NCBI RefSeq assembly: GCF_010686765.1
Contig: NZ_JAAGWF010000004.1
Location: 62,001 to 126,000 of the forward strand
Origin: Geodermatophilus sabuli
Lineage (GTDB): Bacteria; Actinomycetota; Actinomycetes; Mycobacteriales; Geodermatophilaceae
Direction of reading: 5' to 3'
Length of the DNA stretch: 64,000 bases
Shown: positions 41,740 through 50,567 of the stretch, piece by piece
Layout of the letters: the number at the start of each line of letters is the position of its first letter
How positions within the stretch are numbered: position 1 is the first letter of the stretch
Translations under genes and position numbers: made by a program
The notes under the pieces: generated by a model
Told to the model about the DNA's origin: nothing
Seen by the model: the letters and a program-made list of their open reading frames with translations, nothing else
Database searches by the model: none

Positions 41740-42498
41740 TCAGTCGAGCGCCGCGGCCTGCGTCTCGTACGCCCGGGTCAGGAGCGCACCGAACGCCGCC
41801 TGGTCGACGGGCCCGCCCCTCGCGTCACCGGTCGCCAGCGCGACGAGCCGGTCGCCGTCCGGCACCAGGCCGACCAGCCCGGAGAGGGTGACCTGCCGGC
41901 CGTCGGGCGTGCGCGCCGTCGCGGTCAGCGCGAGACCCAGCGCGTCGTCCCCCAGCTCCTCCGGCAGGTCGACCGGGGTGACGACGACGGTGCCGCTGCC
42001 GTGCCCGGGTGCCTCGACGGTGGCGTCGGAGCACGCCGCGGCGGCCCGCTGGAGCGTGGGGACGGCGTCGGCGGTGGCCGGCCCGGCGACCAGTGCCTGC
42101 ACGGTGGCCGAGGTCCCGGTCACGGCCACCTGCGCCGCGAACTCCGGGACGTCCCCGTCGGGTGTGGGCAGGGTCGCCAGCACGTCGGCGCACTCCTGCG
42201 GGGTGACGGTCAGGTCGGTCGGCAGCCCGGCGCCCGGCAGTCCGCCCATGGGCAGCCCCGACCCGGCGAGCAGGTCGGGGGTCAGCGGCACGACCCGCGC
42301 GCCGGGACCGAAGGCGTCCGCGGGCAGGAGCCCCTCGGCCAGGTCGGTCGCGGGGTCGGTGGCGGCGGCCGGCACGGCCGCCGGAGCGGTCGCCCCCGCC
42401 TCCTCCACGCCGGGCTCTCCTCCGCAGCCGGCGAGCACGCCGGCGAGCAGCCCGGTGGCGAGGACGGGGACCAGACGGGAGCGCACGGGACCGGCCAT
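41740..42498 (-). CDS. Putative lipoprotein
   Basis: A 252-residue protein with a lipoprotein signal, ending LAGVLAGCGG, in which Cys 25 would be lipidated. The mature part is Ala/Pro-rich and has two Cys (QECADVLA and AAACSDATVE) that may pair. It resembles DUF5642 or sensor-like actinobacterial lipoproteins, but I do not name a family. ATG 42498 places the lipobox at the normal distance; ATG 42534 would add 12 residues. Confidence 0.72.
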   Translation of the reverse strand: MAGPVRSRLVPVLATGLLAGVLAGCGGEPGVEEAGATAPAAVPAAATDPATDLAEGLLPADAFGPGARVVPLTPDLLAGSGLPMGGLPGAGLPTDLTVTPQECADVLATLPTPDGDVPEFAAQVAVTGTSATVQALVAGPATADAVPTLQRAAAACSDATVEAPGHGSGTVVVTPVDLPEELGDDALGLALTATARTPDGRQVTLSGLVGLVPDGDRLVALATGDARGGPVDQAAFGALLTRAYETQAAALD

Positions 42499-42732
42499 GC
42501 GACCGACGGTAGACGCGGCCGGCGCGCCGCGCACCGGCCTCCGACCTCGTGCTCGGCGCCCGCCCGGGGCGGCGACGCGGGAGGCGACGCGGGGGTGACG
42601 CGCGGGTCCACGTCGCCGGACCGGGTGGACAGCGCGACGCGGCGCCGCAGGCCGGCACCCCGCGACCCGGCGTCGCGCGGCCCCGGCATCGGGACACGGG
42701 CACGCGACGACCGGCCGTTAGAGTCCCCGGCC

Positions 42733-43986
42733 ATGGGACGGTCGCTGCGCATCGCACTGCTGTCCTACCGGAGCAAGCCGCACAGCGGCGGCCAGGGCGT
42801 CTACGTCCGGGCCCTCTCCCGCGAGCTCACCGCCCTCGGCCACGCCGTCACCGTGCTCAGCGGGCAGCCCTATCCGGAACTGGACGACGGCGTCCCGCTG
42901 ACCCCGCTGCCCAGCCTCGACCTGTACCGCGAGCCCGATCCCTTCCGCACGCCGCGGCCCGGCGAGTTCCGCGACTGGGTGGACGTCGCGGAGTGGGCCA
43001 CGATGTGCACCGCCGGGTTCCCGGAGCCGCTGACCTTCAGCCTGCGCGCGGCCCGGGAGCTGCTCCCCCGCGCCGCCGAGTTCGACGTGGTGCACGACAA
43101 CCAGTCCCTCGGCTACGGGCTGCTGCGGCTGGCCCGCGCGGGGATCCCGACCGTCGCCACGGTCCACCACCCGGTGGCCATCGACCGCGACCTGGAGCTC
43201 GCCGCCGCGCCGTCCCGCCGCCGGCGGCTGACCCTGCGCCGCTGGTACGCCTTCACCGCGATGCAGGCCCGCGTCGCGCCGCGGCTGGACGGCATCACGA
43301 CGGTGTCGGAGAGCTCCCGGGCCGACATCGAGACCCACCTGGGCGTGCCCGCCGCCGCGGTCGACGTCGTCCCCGTGGGCATCGACCCCGACGTCTTCAC
43401 CCCACCGCCGGCCGGCCGCCCGCGCGACCCCGCCTCCATCGTGGTCGTCACCAGCGCCGACGTGCCGCTCAAGGGGCTGGTGCACCTGCTGGAGGCGGTG
43501 GCCAAGCTGCGCACGGAGCGGGCGGTGCGGCTGACCGTCGTCGGCACCGCGCGACCGGGCGGGCCCGCCGAGGCGGCCCTCGACCGGCTGGCGTTGCGCG
43601 AGGCGGTCCGCTTCACCGGCCCGGTGCCGGAGGCCGAGCTGGTCGGGCTGCTCCAGGACGCCGCCGTCGTGGCCATCCCGTCCCTGTACGAGGGCTTCTC
43701 CCTGCCGGCGATCGAGGCCATGGCCTGCGGCACGCCGCTGGTCACCACCGACGCCGGCGCGCTGCCCGAGGTGGTGGGCAGCAAGGCCGGGCTCCGGGTG
43801 CGGGCCGGCGACGTCGGCGAGCTGACCGCCGCACTGGCGCTGGTCCTCGACTCGCCGTCCCTCGGCGAGCAGCTGGGCCGGGCCGGGCGGCGCCGGGTGC
43901 TCGCCGACTACACCTGGCGGGCAACGGCCGAGCGGACCGCGGAGTGGTACGCGGAGGTCCTGCAGCGGAAGGGGCGCGCGTGCTGA
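42733..43986 (+). CDS. GT4-family glycosyltransferase
   Basis: A 417-residue GT-B enzyme and first gene of a five-gene cassette. The N-terminal glycine loop is HSGGQGVYVRALSREL (about 17-32), the C-terminal donor domain has VPVGIDPDVFTPP, then VAIPSLYEGFSLPAIEAMACG with the E-x7-E motif. It transfers a sugar from a nucleotide donor to an unknown acceptor. It ends inside the next gene (7-bp overlap). Confidence 0.88.
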   Translation: MGRSLRIALLSYRSKPHSGGQGVYVRALSRELTALGHAVTVLSGQPYPELDDGVPLTPLPSLDLYREPDPFRTPRPGEFRDWVDVAEWATMCTAGFPEPLTFSLRAARELLPRAAEFDVVHDNQSLGYGLLRLARAGIPTVATVHHPVAIDRDLELAAAPSRRRRLTLRRWYAFTAMQARVAPRLDGITTVSESSRADIETHLGVPAAAVDVVPVGIDPDVFTPPPAGRPRDPASIVVVTSADVPLKGLVHLLEAVAKLRTERAVRLTVVGTARPGGPAEAALDRLALREAVRFTGPVPEAELVGLLQDAAVVAIPSLYEGFSLPAIEAMACGTPLVTTDAGALPEVVGSKAGLRVRAGDVGELTAALALVLDSPSLGEQLGRAGRRRVLADYTWRATAERTAEWYAEVLQRKGRAC

Positions 43987-44783
43987 CCGTCGACTACGAC
44001 CTGCTCGACCTCCGGCCGGGGATGACCGTCCTCGACCTGGGCTGCGGGGAGGGCCGGCACGCGTTCGAGGCCTACCGCCGCGGCGCGCACGTGGTCGCCG
44101 TCGACCGGGGCGTACCCGAGGTGGAGACGACCAAGCGCTGGCTGGGCGCGATCGCCGCGGCCGGTGAGGCCGGCCGGGCGGACGACGGCACGGCCGCGCG
44201 CTACGAGGTCGTCCGCGGCGACCTGCTGGCCCTGCCCTTCCCCGACGCCAGCGTGGACCGGGTGATCGCGGCCGAGGTGCTCGAGCACATCCCCGACGAC
44301 GCCGCCGCGCTCGCCGAGATCACCCGCGTGCTCGCGCCCGGCGGCCGGGTGGCGGTGACCGTCCCCCGGTTCTTCCCCGAGCGGGTCTGCTGGGCGCTGT
44401 CGGACGCCTACCACGCGAACGAGGGCGGCCACATCCGCATCTACCGCGCCGACGTGCTGCGCACCCGGCTGGCGGCGGCCGGCCTCGAGCCCGGCGACCA
44501 GCACCACGCGCACGCGCTGCACGCCCCGTTCTGGTGGCTCAAGTGCGCGGTCGGGGTCGAGAAGGACAACGCCGCCGTCCGCGCCTACCACCGGATGCTG
44601 GTCTGGGACCTCGTGCGGCGCCCGTGGCTCACCCGGACCGCCGAGCGGCTGCTGGACCCGGTACTCGGCAAGAGCCTGGTCGTCTACGCCGACAAGCCCG
44701 GCGCCGCGGGGTCGCCGGCCCGCACGGTGTGGACGACGGAGACGGCGGCAGCGGACCGGGAGCGGATCCCTGCCCGGCGCTGA
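43980..44783 (+). CDS. Class I SAM-dependent methyltransferase
   Basis: A 267-residue methyltransferase. MTVLDLGCGEGRHAFEAYRRG is motif I, VVAVDRG motif II, and ASVDRVIAAEVLEHIPDD motif III/IV, as in UbiE/UbiG-like proteins. Acceptor unknown; possibly a sugar hydroxyl or lipid quinol-like head. GTG 43980 overlaps the GT4 gene by 7 bp, so they are co-translated. Confidence 0.85.
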   Translation: MLTVDYDLLDLRPGMTVLDLGCGEGRHAFEAYRRGAHVVAVDRGVPEVETTKRWLGAIAAAGEAGRADDGTAARYEVVRGDLLALPFPDASVDRVIAAEVLEHIPDDAAALAEITRVLAPGGRVAVTVPRFFPERVCWALSDAYHANEGGHIRIYRADVLRTRLAAAGLEPGDQHHAHALHAPFWWLKCAVGVEKDNAAVRAYHRMLVWDLVRRPWLTRTAERLLDPVLGKSLVVYADKPGAAGSPARTVWTTETAAADRERIPARR

Positions 44784-44802
44784 GCTGCCCGACCTGCCCG
44801 GT

Positions 44803-45861
44803 GTGCTGACCGGGAGGCAGGTGCGGGCGACGGTCGCCGCGATCGCCGCGGAGCAGGACGCCGACGGGTCGCTGCCCTGGTTCCGCGGCGGGCAGCTGGA
44901 CCCCTGGGACTCCGTCGAGGCCGCGATGGCCCTCGACGTCGGCGGTGCGCACGACCGCGCCCGGGCCGCCTACCGCTGGCTGGCCGCGCGGCAGCGTCTC
45001 GACGGCTCCTGGGCCAGCGAGTACCGCGCCGGCGCCGAGACCGCGCCCGCCGCGGAGAGCAACCACGCCGGGTACCTCGCCGTGGGCCTCTGGCACAGCT
45101 GGCTGTGCACCGCCGACGAGGCCCTGGTCAGCGAGCTCTGGACGGTCGTCCGCCGAGGGCTGGACCTGGTCACCCGGATGCAGCTGCCCGGCGGCGCGGT
45201 GGCGTGGGCGCTGCGCCCCGACGGCACCCCCGACGACACCGCGCTGCTGACCGGCAACGCGAGCCTGTTCCAGGCGCTGCGCTGCGGCGTGGCGCTGGCC
45301 GGCCTGACGGGTGAGCCGCAGCCGGACTGGGAGCTGGCGGTGACCGACCTCGGCGCCGCCCTCCGCGAGCGGTCCGACGCCTTCGCCGACCGCAGCCGTT
45401 ACTCGATGGACTGGTACTACCCGGTGCTCGCCGGCGCGGTCACCGGCGGGGCGGCCCGTGACCGGCTGGCCGGCGACTGGGCCCGCTTCGTGGTCCCCGG
45501 CCTGGGCGTCCGGTGCGTGGCCGACCAGCCGTGGGTGACCGGCGCGGAGACCTGCGAGCTGGCGCTCGCCCTGGCCGCGGCCGGGCAGACCGACGCGGGA
45601 CTGGAGCAGCTGGCCGCCATGCAGCACCTGCGGCACGACGACGGCTCCTACTGGACCGGGTTCGTCTACCCCGACGACGCCCGCTGGCCGGTCGAGCGGA
45701 CCACGTGGACCGCCGCGGCCGTCGTCCTCGCCGCCGACGCGCTGGCCGGCACCGGTCCGGCGTCGGGGCTGTTCACCGACCCGTCGGCGCTGCCGGCGGC
45801 GGGAACGTCACAGGAGAGCGCCGGTTGGCTGCCCGGAGGTGCGGGCACGGTGACCCCGTGA
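44803..45861 (+). CDS. Alpha/alpha-toroid (prenyltransferase/terpene-cyclase-like) protein
   Basis: A 352-residue protein of repeated helical units with tryptophan/aspartate-rich turns: QDADGSLPWF, QRLDGSWASEY, DDGSYWTGF. These QxxDGSW-type repeats are the mark of squalene cyclase and prenyltransferase toroids, but the acidic DxDD or zinc ligand set of those enzymes is not seen. It may bind a polyprenyl carrier or be an enzyme of a new type. It begins 19 bp after the methyltransferase. GTG 44803. Confidence 0.7.
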   Translation: MLTGRQVRATVAAIAAEQDADGSLPWFRGGQLDPWDSVEAAMALDVGGAHDRARAAYRWLAARQRLDGSWASEYRAGAETAPAAESNHAGYLAVGLWHSWLCTADEALVSELWTVVRRGLDLVTRMQLPGGAVAWALRPDGTPDDTALLTGNASLFQALRCGVALAGLTGEPQPDWELAVTDLGAALRERSDAFADRSRYSMDWYYPVLAGAVTGGAARDRLAGDWARFVVPGLGVRCVADQPWVTGAETCELALALAAAGQTDAGLEQLAAMQHLRHDDGSYWTGFVYPDDARWPVERTTWTAAAVVLAADALAGTGPASGLFTDPSALPAAGTSQESAGWLPGGAGTVTP

Positions 45862-46709
45862 GCACCGCGGACGTCACCGTCGTCGTCATGAGCCGCAACC
45901 GGCGGGAGGACCTGCTCGACTCGCTGCCGCGTCACGAGGCGCCGGTCGTGCTGGTGGACAACGCCTCCACCGACGGCACGGTGGACGCCGTCCGGACGGC
46001 GCTGCCGCACGTGACCGTGCTGCCCATGGGGCGCAACGAGGGGGCGAACGCCCGCACCGTCGGCGTCCGGCACGCCCGGACGCCGTTCGTCGCGTTCGCC
46101 GACGACGACTCCTGGTGGGCGCCCGGCGACCTCGCACGGGCCGCCGGGATCATGCGCGCGCACCCGCGGCTGGCGGTGCTCAACGCCCGCATCCTCGTCG
46201 GTCCCGAGGAGCGGCTGGACCCCGTGTGCACGGAGATGGCCGACAGCCCGCTGGGCACGCCGCCGGACCTGCCCGGTCCCGCCCTGCTCGGGTTCGTCGC
46301 CTGTGGCGCGATGGTGCGCCGCGACGCGTTCCTGGCCGTGGGTGGCTTCGACACGGTGGTGCGCTTCCCCGGCGAGGAGGAGCGGCTGGCCCTCGACCTG
46401 GCCACCGCGGGCTGGGGCATGGCCTACGTCGACGAGGTCACCGTCCACCACCACCCGTCGGTGCACCGGCACGCCCCCGCGCGCCGCCGGACGGCGATCT
46501 CGCGGAGCAAGGTGCTCACCGCGCTCATGCGCCATCCCGTCCCCGAGGTGGGCCGGGTCGTGGTCAGCGCGCTCCGCACCGGGGGGCCCGAACGGGAGGG
46601 GTTGGTGCGGGCACTGCCCGACGTACCCGCCGCCCTCCGCCGGCGCCGGCCCATCCCGGCCGCCGTCCGCGCCGACGTCCGGCTGCTGGCCGCGGAGCCC
46701 GACGCATGA
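45858..46709 (+). CDS. GT2-family glycosyltransferase (first of two)
   Basis: A 283-residue GT-A enzyme: VTVVVMSRNRRED at the start, VDNASTDGT, FADDDSWWAPGD with the metal DxD, and FPGEEERLALDL (ED motif) before the C-terminus. It has no membrane segment, so it is cytosolic. GTGA overlap with the toroid gene and ATGA with the next glycosyltransferase. Confidence 0.87.
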   Translation: MSTADVTVVVMSRNRREDLLDSLPRHEAPVVLVDNASTDGTVDAVRTALPHVTVLPMGRNEGANARTVGVRHARTPFVAFADDDSWWAPGDLARAAGIMRAHPRLAVLNARILVGPEERLDPVCTEMADSPLGTPPDLPGPALLGFVACGAMVRRDAFLAVGGFDTVVRFPGEEERLALDLATAGWGMAYVDEVTVHHHPSVHRHAPARRRTAISRSKVLTALMRHPVPEVGRVVVSALRTGGPEREGLVRALPDVPAALRRRRPIPAAVRADVRLLAAEPDA

Positions 46710-47644
46710 CGGCGACCGAGGCACGGCCGGACACCCTGCAGGGGGGCCGGCCGGACCCGCGGGTGGCCGTCGTCGTCATCACCCACCAGCGCCGCGACGA
46801 GGTGCTGCTGGCGCTGTCCCGGCTCCGGGCGCTGCCCGAGCAGCCGCACGTGGTCGTCGTGGACAACGGCTCCACCGACGGGACGGCGGCGGCGATCGCC
46901 GAGCGCTTCCCCGAGGTCGAGCTCGTCGCCAGCCCGGAGAACCTCGGCGCGATCGGCCGCAACGTGGGCGTGGCCCGGGTGGACACCCCCTACGTGGCCT
47001 TCTGCGACGACGACACGTGGTGGGACCCGGGGTCGCTGCGCATCGCCGCCGACGTCCTCGACACCCACCCCCGGCTGGCCGTGCTGACCGCCCGGATCCT
47101 GGTCGAGCCCGCCGGGACCGAGGACCCGATCGTCCCGGAGCTGCGCGACTCGCCGGTCCAGGGTGCCGACTGGCTGCCCGGCCCGGCGCTGGGCTCCTTC
47201 CTCGCCGGCGCCTCCGTCCTGCGGCGGGAGGCGTTCGTCGAGGTCGGCGGCTTCTCCGAGCGGCTGTGGCTGGGCGGTGAGGAGGAGCTGATGGCCGGCG
47301 ACCTCGCGGCCGCCGGCTGGGAGCTGTGCTACCTGCCGCAGCTGACCGTGCACCACCAGGCCAGCACCGCCCGCGATCCGCACAAGCGCCGCCGCGACGG
47401 CATCCGGAACACCCTGTGGACGACGTGGCTGCGGCGGCCGCTGCGGCCGGCGGCGCGCCGCACCCTGCACCTGGTGCGCACGGTGCCCCGCGACCGGCTG
47501 AGCGTGCTCGGCGTCCTCGACGCGGTGCGCGGGCTGCCGTGGGTGCTCCGCGAGCGGCGGGTGCTGCCCCCGCACGCCGAGGCCCGGTTCGCCGCGCTGG
47601 AGGAGGCCCAGCGCACCTCGACCGCCCGCCGCTACGTCAGCTGA
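46706..47644 (+). CDS. GT2-family glycosyltransferase (second of two)
   Basis: A 312-residue paralogue of the preceding gene, sharing VVDNGSTDGT, CDDDTWWDPG and GGEEELMAGDL, so probably arisen by tandem duplication. Positions 46730-46755 encode PDTLQGGRPD, a stretch that looks like part of the intergenic CCCTGCAGGGG repeat. Last gene of the cassette; the next gene converges. Confidence 0.87.
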   Translation: MTATEARPDTLQGGRPDPRVAVVVITHQRRDEVLLALSRLRALPEQPHVVVVDNGSTDGTAAAIAERFPEVELVASPENLGAIGRNVGVARVDTPYVAFCDDDTWWDPGSLRIAADVLDTHPRLAVLTARILVEPAGTEDPIVPELRDSPVQGADWLPGPALGSFLAGASVLRREAFVEVGGFSERLWLGGEEELMAGDLAAAGWELCYLPQLTVHHQASTARDPHKRRRDGIRNTLWTTWLRRPLRPAARRTLHLVRTVPRDRLSVLGVLDAVRGLPWVLRERRVLPPHAEARFAALEEAQRTSTARRYVS

Positions 47645-47709
47645 CGGAGGACCTCCGTGCTCCCCACCGCTCGCAGGCTCGCGGCGGGCCCCTGCACGGG
47701 GGCCGTCAG
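47645..47709. terminator. Terminator repeat between the glycosyltransferase cassette and DksA-like gene
   Basis: Outer arms CTGACGG (47641-47647) and CCGTCAG (47703-47709) overlap both stop codons. Inside are CGGAGG/CCTCCG, the core CTCGCAGGCTCGCGGCG and GGCCCC/GGGGCC arms (47687-47704). Member of the repeat family seen at 36180. Likely works in both directions. Confidence 0.68.
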
Positions 47710-48038
47710 CGGGCGCAGGTGATGCAGGTGCGGGCCGCCGGCCGGGCGGCCAGCCGCTCGGGCGCGATCGGCCGCCCGCAGCTCTCGCAGACGCCGTAGT
47801 CGCCGCTCGCCCGGCGGGCCAGCGCGGCGTCGACGTCGGCCAGCCGGCGACGGGCGGCGTCGAGCAGCGCCGCGACCTGCTGGCGCTCGAAGGCGATCGT
47901 CGCGCCCTCGGGGTCGTGCTCGTCGTCGGCGTTGGACGCCCGGGACGCGGCGACGACCTCCTCGAACTCGCCCGTCAGCGCCTCGATCTGGCTCAGCACG
48001 GCCGCGCGCTCGGCGAGCAGCCGGTCCCCCTCACCCAC
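47706..48038 (-). CDS. DksA/TraR-type zinc-finger protein
   Basis: A 110-residue protein with a coiled-coil N-terminal two-thirds and a C-terminal CESCGRP...CITC four-Cys zinc finger (residues about 83-107). DksA-like proteins reach the RNA polymerase secondary channel, but this one lacks the acidic tip Asp pair I would expect (tip reads NADDEHDPEG), so the activity is uncertain. GTG 48038 overlaps the methyltransferase stop by 8 bp. Confidence 0.82.
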   Translation of the reverse strand: MGEGDRLLAERAAVLSQIEALTGEFEEVVAASRASNADDEHDPEGATIAFERQQVAALLDAARRRLADVDAALARRASGDYGVCESCGRPIAPERLAARPAARTCITCAR

Positions 48039-48669
48039 GGCGGAGCAGCCGCAGGGAGCCGGTGCCGGGCATCTCCGTGAACTCCCCCGAGGCCAGCACC
48101 CGCGAGTAGACGCCGAAGGGGGCCTGTCCCCCGTCGGCCGGGTCGGGGAAGACGTCGTGGATGGCCAGCGTGCCGTCGACGGCCACCTTGGCGACCCAGG
48201 CGTCCTGGTCGCGCCGGGCCGACTCCTCGGTGTGGCTCCCGTCGAGGAACAGCAGGGCCAGCGGCGTCGACCACAGCGGAGCCAGCACCTCGGAGCGGGC
48301 GACGACGGCCAGCACGACGTCCTCGGCGCCGGCGTCGGCGATCGTGCGGCGGAACCGCGGCAGGGTGTCGACCAGCCCGACGGCCGGGTCGACCAGCGAG
48401 GGGTCGTGGTACTCCCAGCCCGGCTGGTGCTCCTCGGAGCCCCGGTGGTGGTCGACGGTGACCACCTGCCTGCCGGTCTCGCGGGCGGCGGCCGCCAGGT
48501 ACAGCGCGGACTTGCCCATCCAGCTGCCGATCTCCAGCAGCGGGCCGGGCACGGTCACGGCGCGGGCGGCCTCGTAGAGCGCCCGGCCCTCGTCGTCGGG
48601 CATGAACCCGGGCGCGGCCCGGGCGGCGGTCAGCAAGTCGGGCGGGGGCACGGGACCAGCCTGGCTCAC
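48031..48669 (-). CDS. Class I SAM-dependent methyltransferase (CmcI/MT24-like)
   Basis: A 212-residue protein with GPLLEIGSWMGKSALYLAAAA (motif I), QVVTVDHHRGSEEHQPG (motif II) and LALLFLDGSHTEESARRDQD. This matches cephalosporin-hydroxylase-like or MT24 methyltransferases often beside glycosyltransferase loci. GTG 48669 overlaps the YibE stop (GTGA). Confidence 0.8.
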   Translation of the reverse strand: MSQAGPVPPPDLLTAARAAPGFMPDDEGRALYEAARAVTVPGPLLEIGSWMGKSALYLAAAARETGRQVVTVDHHRGSEEHQPGWEYHDPSLVDPAVGLVDTLPRFRRTIADAGAEDVVLAVVARSEVLAPLWSTPLALLFLDGSHTEESARRDQDAWVAKVAVDGTLAIHDVFPDPADGGQAPFGVYSRVLASGEFTEMPGTGSLRLLRRG

Positions 48670-49949
48670 CGGGCGAACCGGCTGCGCAGGGCGGTCAGCC
48701 GCCGCTCGGTGCTCGCGCCCGCCTGGGTGTCGGCGGCCTTGGCGAAGAACGCGCCGGCCGCCGTCGTCACGGGGACGGCGAGCACGAGGGCGATGGACCC
48801 GACCAGCGTCCGGATCACCTCCTCCGCCATCGCCGAGCTGGTGAGGACGACGTCCCACGGCTGGGCGTAGAGCTCGAACAGCATGAGCAACGGCAGGGAG
48901 GCGCCGGCGTAGGCGAACACGATCGTGTAGACCGTCGAGGCGATGTGGTCGCGGCCGACGGCCATCCCGCGGCGGTAGAGGTCCCGCCAGGTCATCCCCG
49001 GGTCGACCTCGTGCAACTGCCAGATCGCCGAGGCCTGCGTGATGGTGACGTCGTTGAGTACGCCGAGCCCGGCGACGACGACCCCGGCGAGCACCAGTCC
49101 CGAGAAGTCCAGAGCCGGGTCGTACTGCAGCAGCGTGGTGGTCTCCTCGCTGGTCAGCCCGGTCAGACGCGCGACGTCGACCGACACCGCCCCGAGGACG
49201 GCGACCAGGGCGAGGCCGAAGAGGGTCCCCACCAGCGCCGTCGTGGTCCGCGCCGAGAAGCCGTGGGCCAGGTAGAGGACGACGAACATGATCGCCGCCG
49301 AGCCGACCAAGCTGATCAGCGTGGGCGAGCTGTCGCCCAGCAGGCCCGGCAGCAGGAACTGCAGCATCACGAAGAAGGCGAACGCCAGGCCGAGGAGGGC
49401 GGCCAGCCCGCGCAGCCGGGCGACGGCCACGGTGGCGACGGCGAAGACGACGGTCAGGACGACGATGGGGACGTCACGGTCGTAGTCGCGGAAGGAGTAC
49501 CCGCCGCCTTCCTCCGCGGCCGCGTCGCGGTTCAGCACGAGCACGTCGCCCGTCTCGACACCCGCGGCGTACACCTCCGCCGGGATCTCCAGTTGCTGGA
49601 ACTCCCCCGCACCTTCCCCGTCGAGCACCTCGACGACGACGATGGCGCACGTCAGCTCCTGCGCCGGCCCCCCGGCGCCGGGCAGCGAGCAGTCGAACGG
49701 CTCGACCGACGACACCCGCCCCTCGGGGTAGGTGGTACCCGGCGGGAGGAACAGCTCGGCCGCCTGCTGCGCGCGGGTCGGCTCGTCCCCCGGCCACAGG
49801 GCGACCAGGCCGATGACCGTGGCCAGCCCCACCGGGACGAGCAGCAGCAGCATCAACCACACGGCACGGCGCCGGCGGGTGCGCACCTCGGGGCTCGGCG
49901 GCGGTGCGTCCGGGTCGGGACCGTGGCTGTGGGGATGGCTGGGCGGCAC
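48666..49949 (-). CDS. YibE/F-family membrane protein
   Basis: A 427-residue protein. After a His/Pro-rich N-terminus comes one membrane segment (AVWLMLLLLVPVGLATVIGLV), then an extracellular domain of about 120 residues, then seven or so membrane segments with GLGVLNDVTITQASAIWQL near 290, the family signature. Function unknown; found in actinobacteria and firmicutes. Confidence 0.85.
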   Translation of the reverse strand: MPPSHPHSHGPDPDAPPPSPEVRTRRRRAVWLMLLLLVPVGLATVIGLVALWPGDEPTRAQQAAELFLPPGTTYPEGRVSSVEPFDCSLPGAGGPAQELTCAIVVVEVLDGEGAGEFQQLEIPAEVYAAGVETGDVLVLNRDAAAEEGGGYSFRDYDRDVPIVVLTVVFAVATVAVARLRGLAALLGLAFAFFVMLQFLLPGLLGDSSPTLISLVGSAAIMFVVLYLAHGFSARTTTALVGTLFGLALVAVLGAVSVDVARLTGLTSEETTTLLQYDPALDFSGLVLAGVVVAGLGVLNDVTITQASAIWQLHEVDPGMTWRDLYRRGMAVGRDHIASTVYTIVFAYAGASLPLLMLFELYAQPWDVVLTSSAMAEEVIRTLVGSIALVLAVPVTTAAGAFFAKAADTQAGASTERRLTALRSRFAR

Positions 49950-50024
49950 CCCGTCAGGCTAGGAGTCGACCCCGCCCGGCACCGAGCCGACACCGGCACC
50001 GGCACCCGGCACCGGGACGGCGGA

Positions 50025-50486
50025 TCACCCCTCGTCGACGGGGAACCGCAGCCACAGCCCGGACAGCTGCAGGGGCCGGGCCACCGCCGGCGGCGGGTCG
50101 ACCAGCACCAGTTCCACGCCCCGCGGCTGCCCCAGCTTCTGCAGCTGGACCAGCACCGCCATGCCGGCCGAGTTGAGGTAGTCGACCCCGCGGGTGTCCA
50201 GCCGCACGCGGTGCAGCGGGGTCCCGGCCAGCAGGAGGTCGGTCACGGCGCGCACGAGCGGGCGCCGCGCCTCCTCGGTCAGCTCCCCGGTGACGGTCAG
50301 GGTGGCCACGTCCCCGTCGAGGGTCGTGGCCACGTCCGGAGTCCTCCCGGTGGGTCGCGGCGGCACGGGCGCGGGCTGGGTCGTCTCGTCCACGACGTCC
50401 CACTGCCCCGCGCGGGCCCGGATCACGCCTTGCGGCAGCCGGACCCGGAACAGTTCTCCGCGACTGATGTTTACACCAGCGCACAA
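50025..50486 (-). CDS. STAS-domain protein (anti-sigma factor antagonist-like)
   Basis: About 153 residues; the STAS domain spans about 50-150 with GVDYLNSAGMAVLVQLQKL, in which Ser in NSAG is the site that anti-sigma kinases phosphorylate in the SpoIIAA family. The start is uncertain: GTG 50486, 50426 and 50393 are all possible, none with a good ribosome site. It lies divergent to the Hsp20 gene, and no kinase partner is visible. Confidence 0.72.
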   Translation of the reverse strand: MCAGVNISRGELFRVRLPQGVIRARAGQWDVVDETTQPAPVPPRPTGRTPDVATTLDGDVATLTVTGELTEEARRPLVRAVTDLLLAGTPLHRVRLDTRGVDYLNSAGMAVLVQLQKLGQPRGVELVLVDPPPAVARPLQLSGLWLRFPVDEG

Positions 50487-50567
50487 CCGAGGTAATCTGT
50501 AGTCGCCAGTTGAGGTTCATCCCTCCGGCAGCGAACAGACCGCACCGACCACAGGAGGTTGCCAGCC

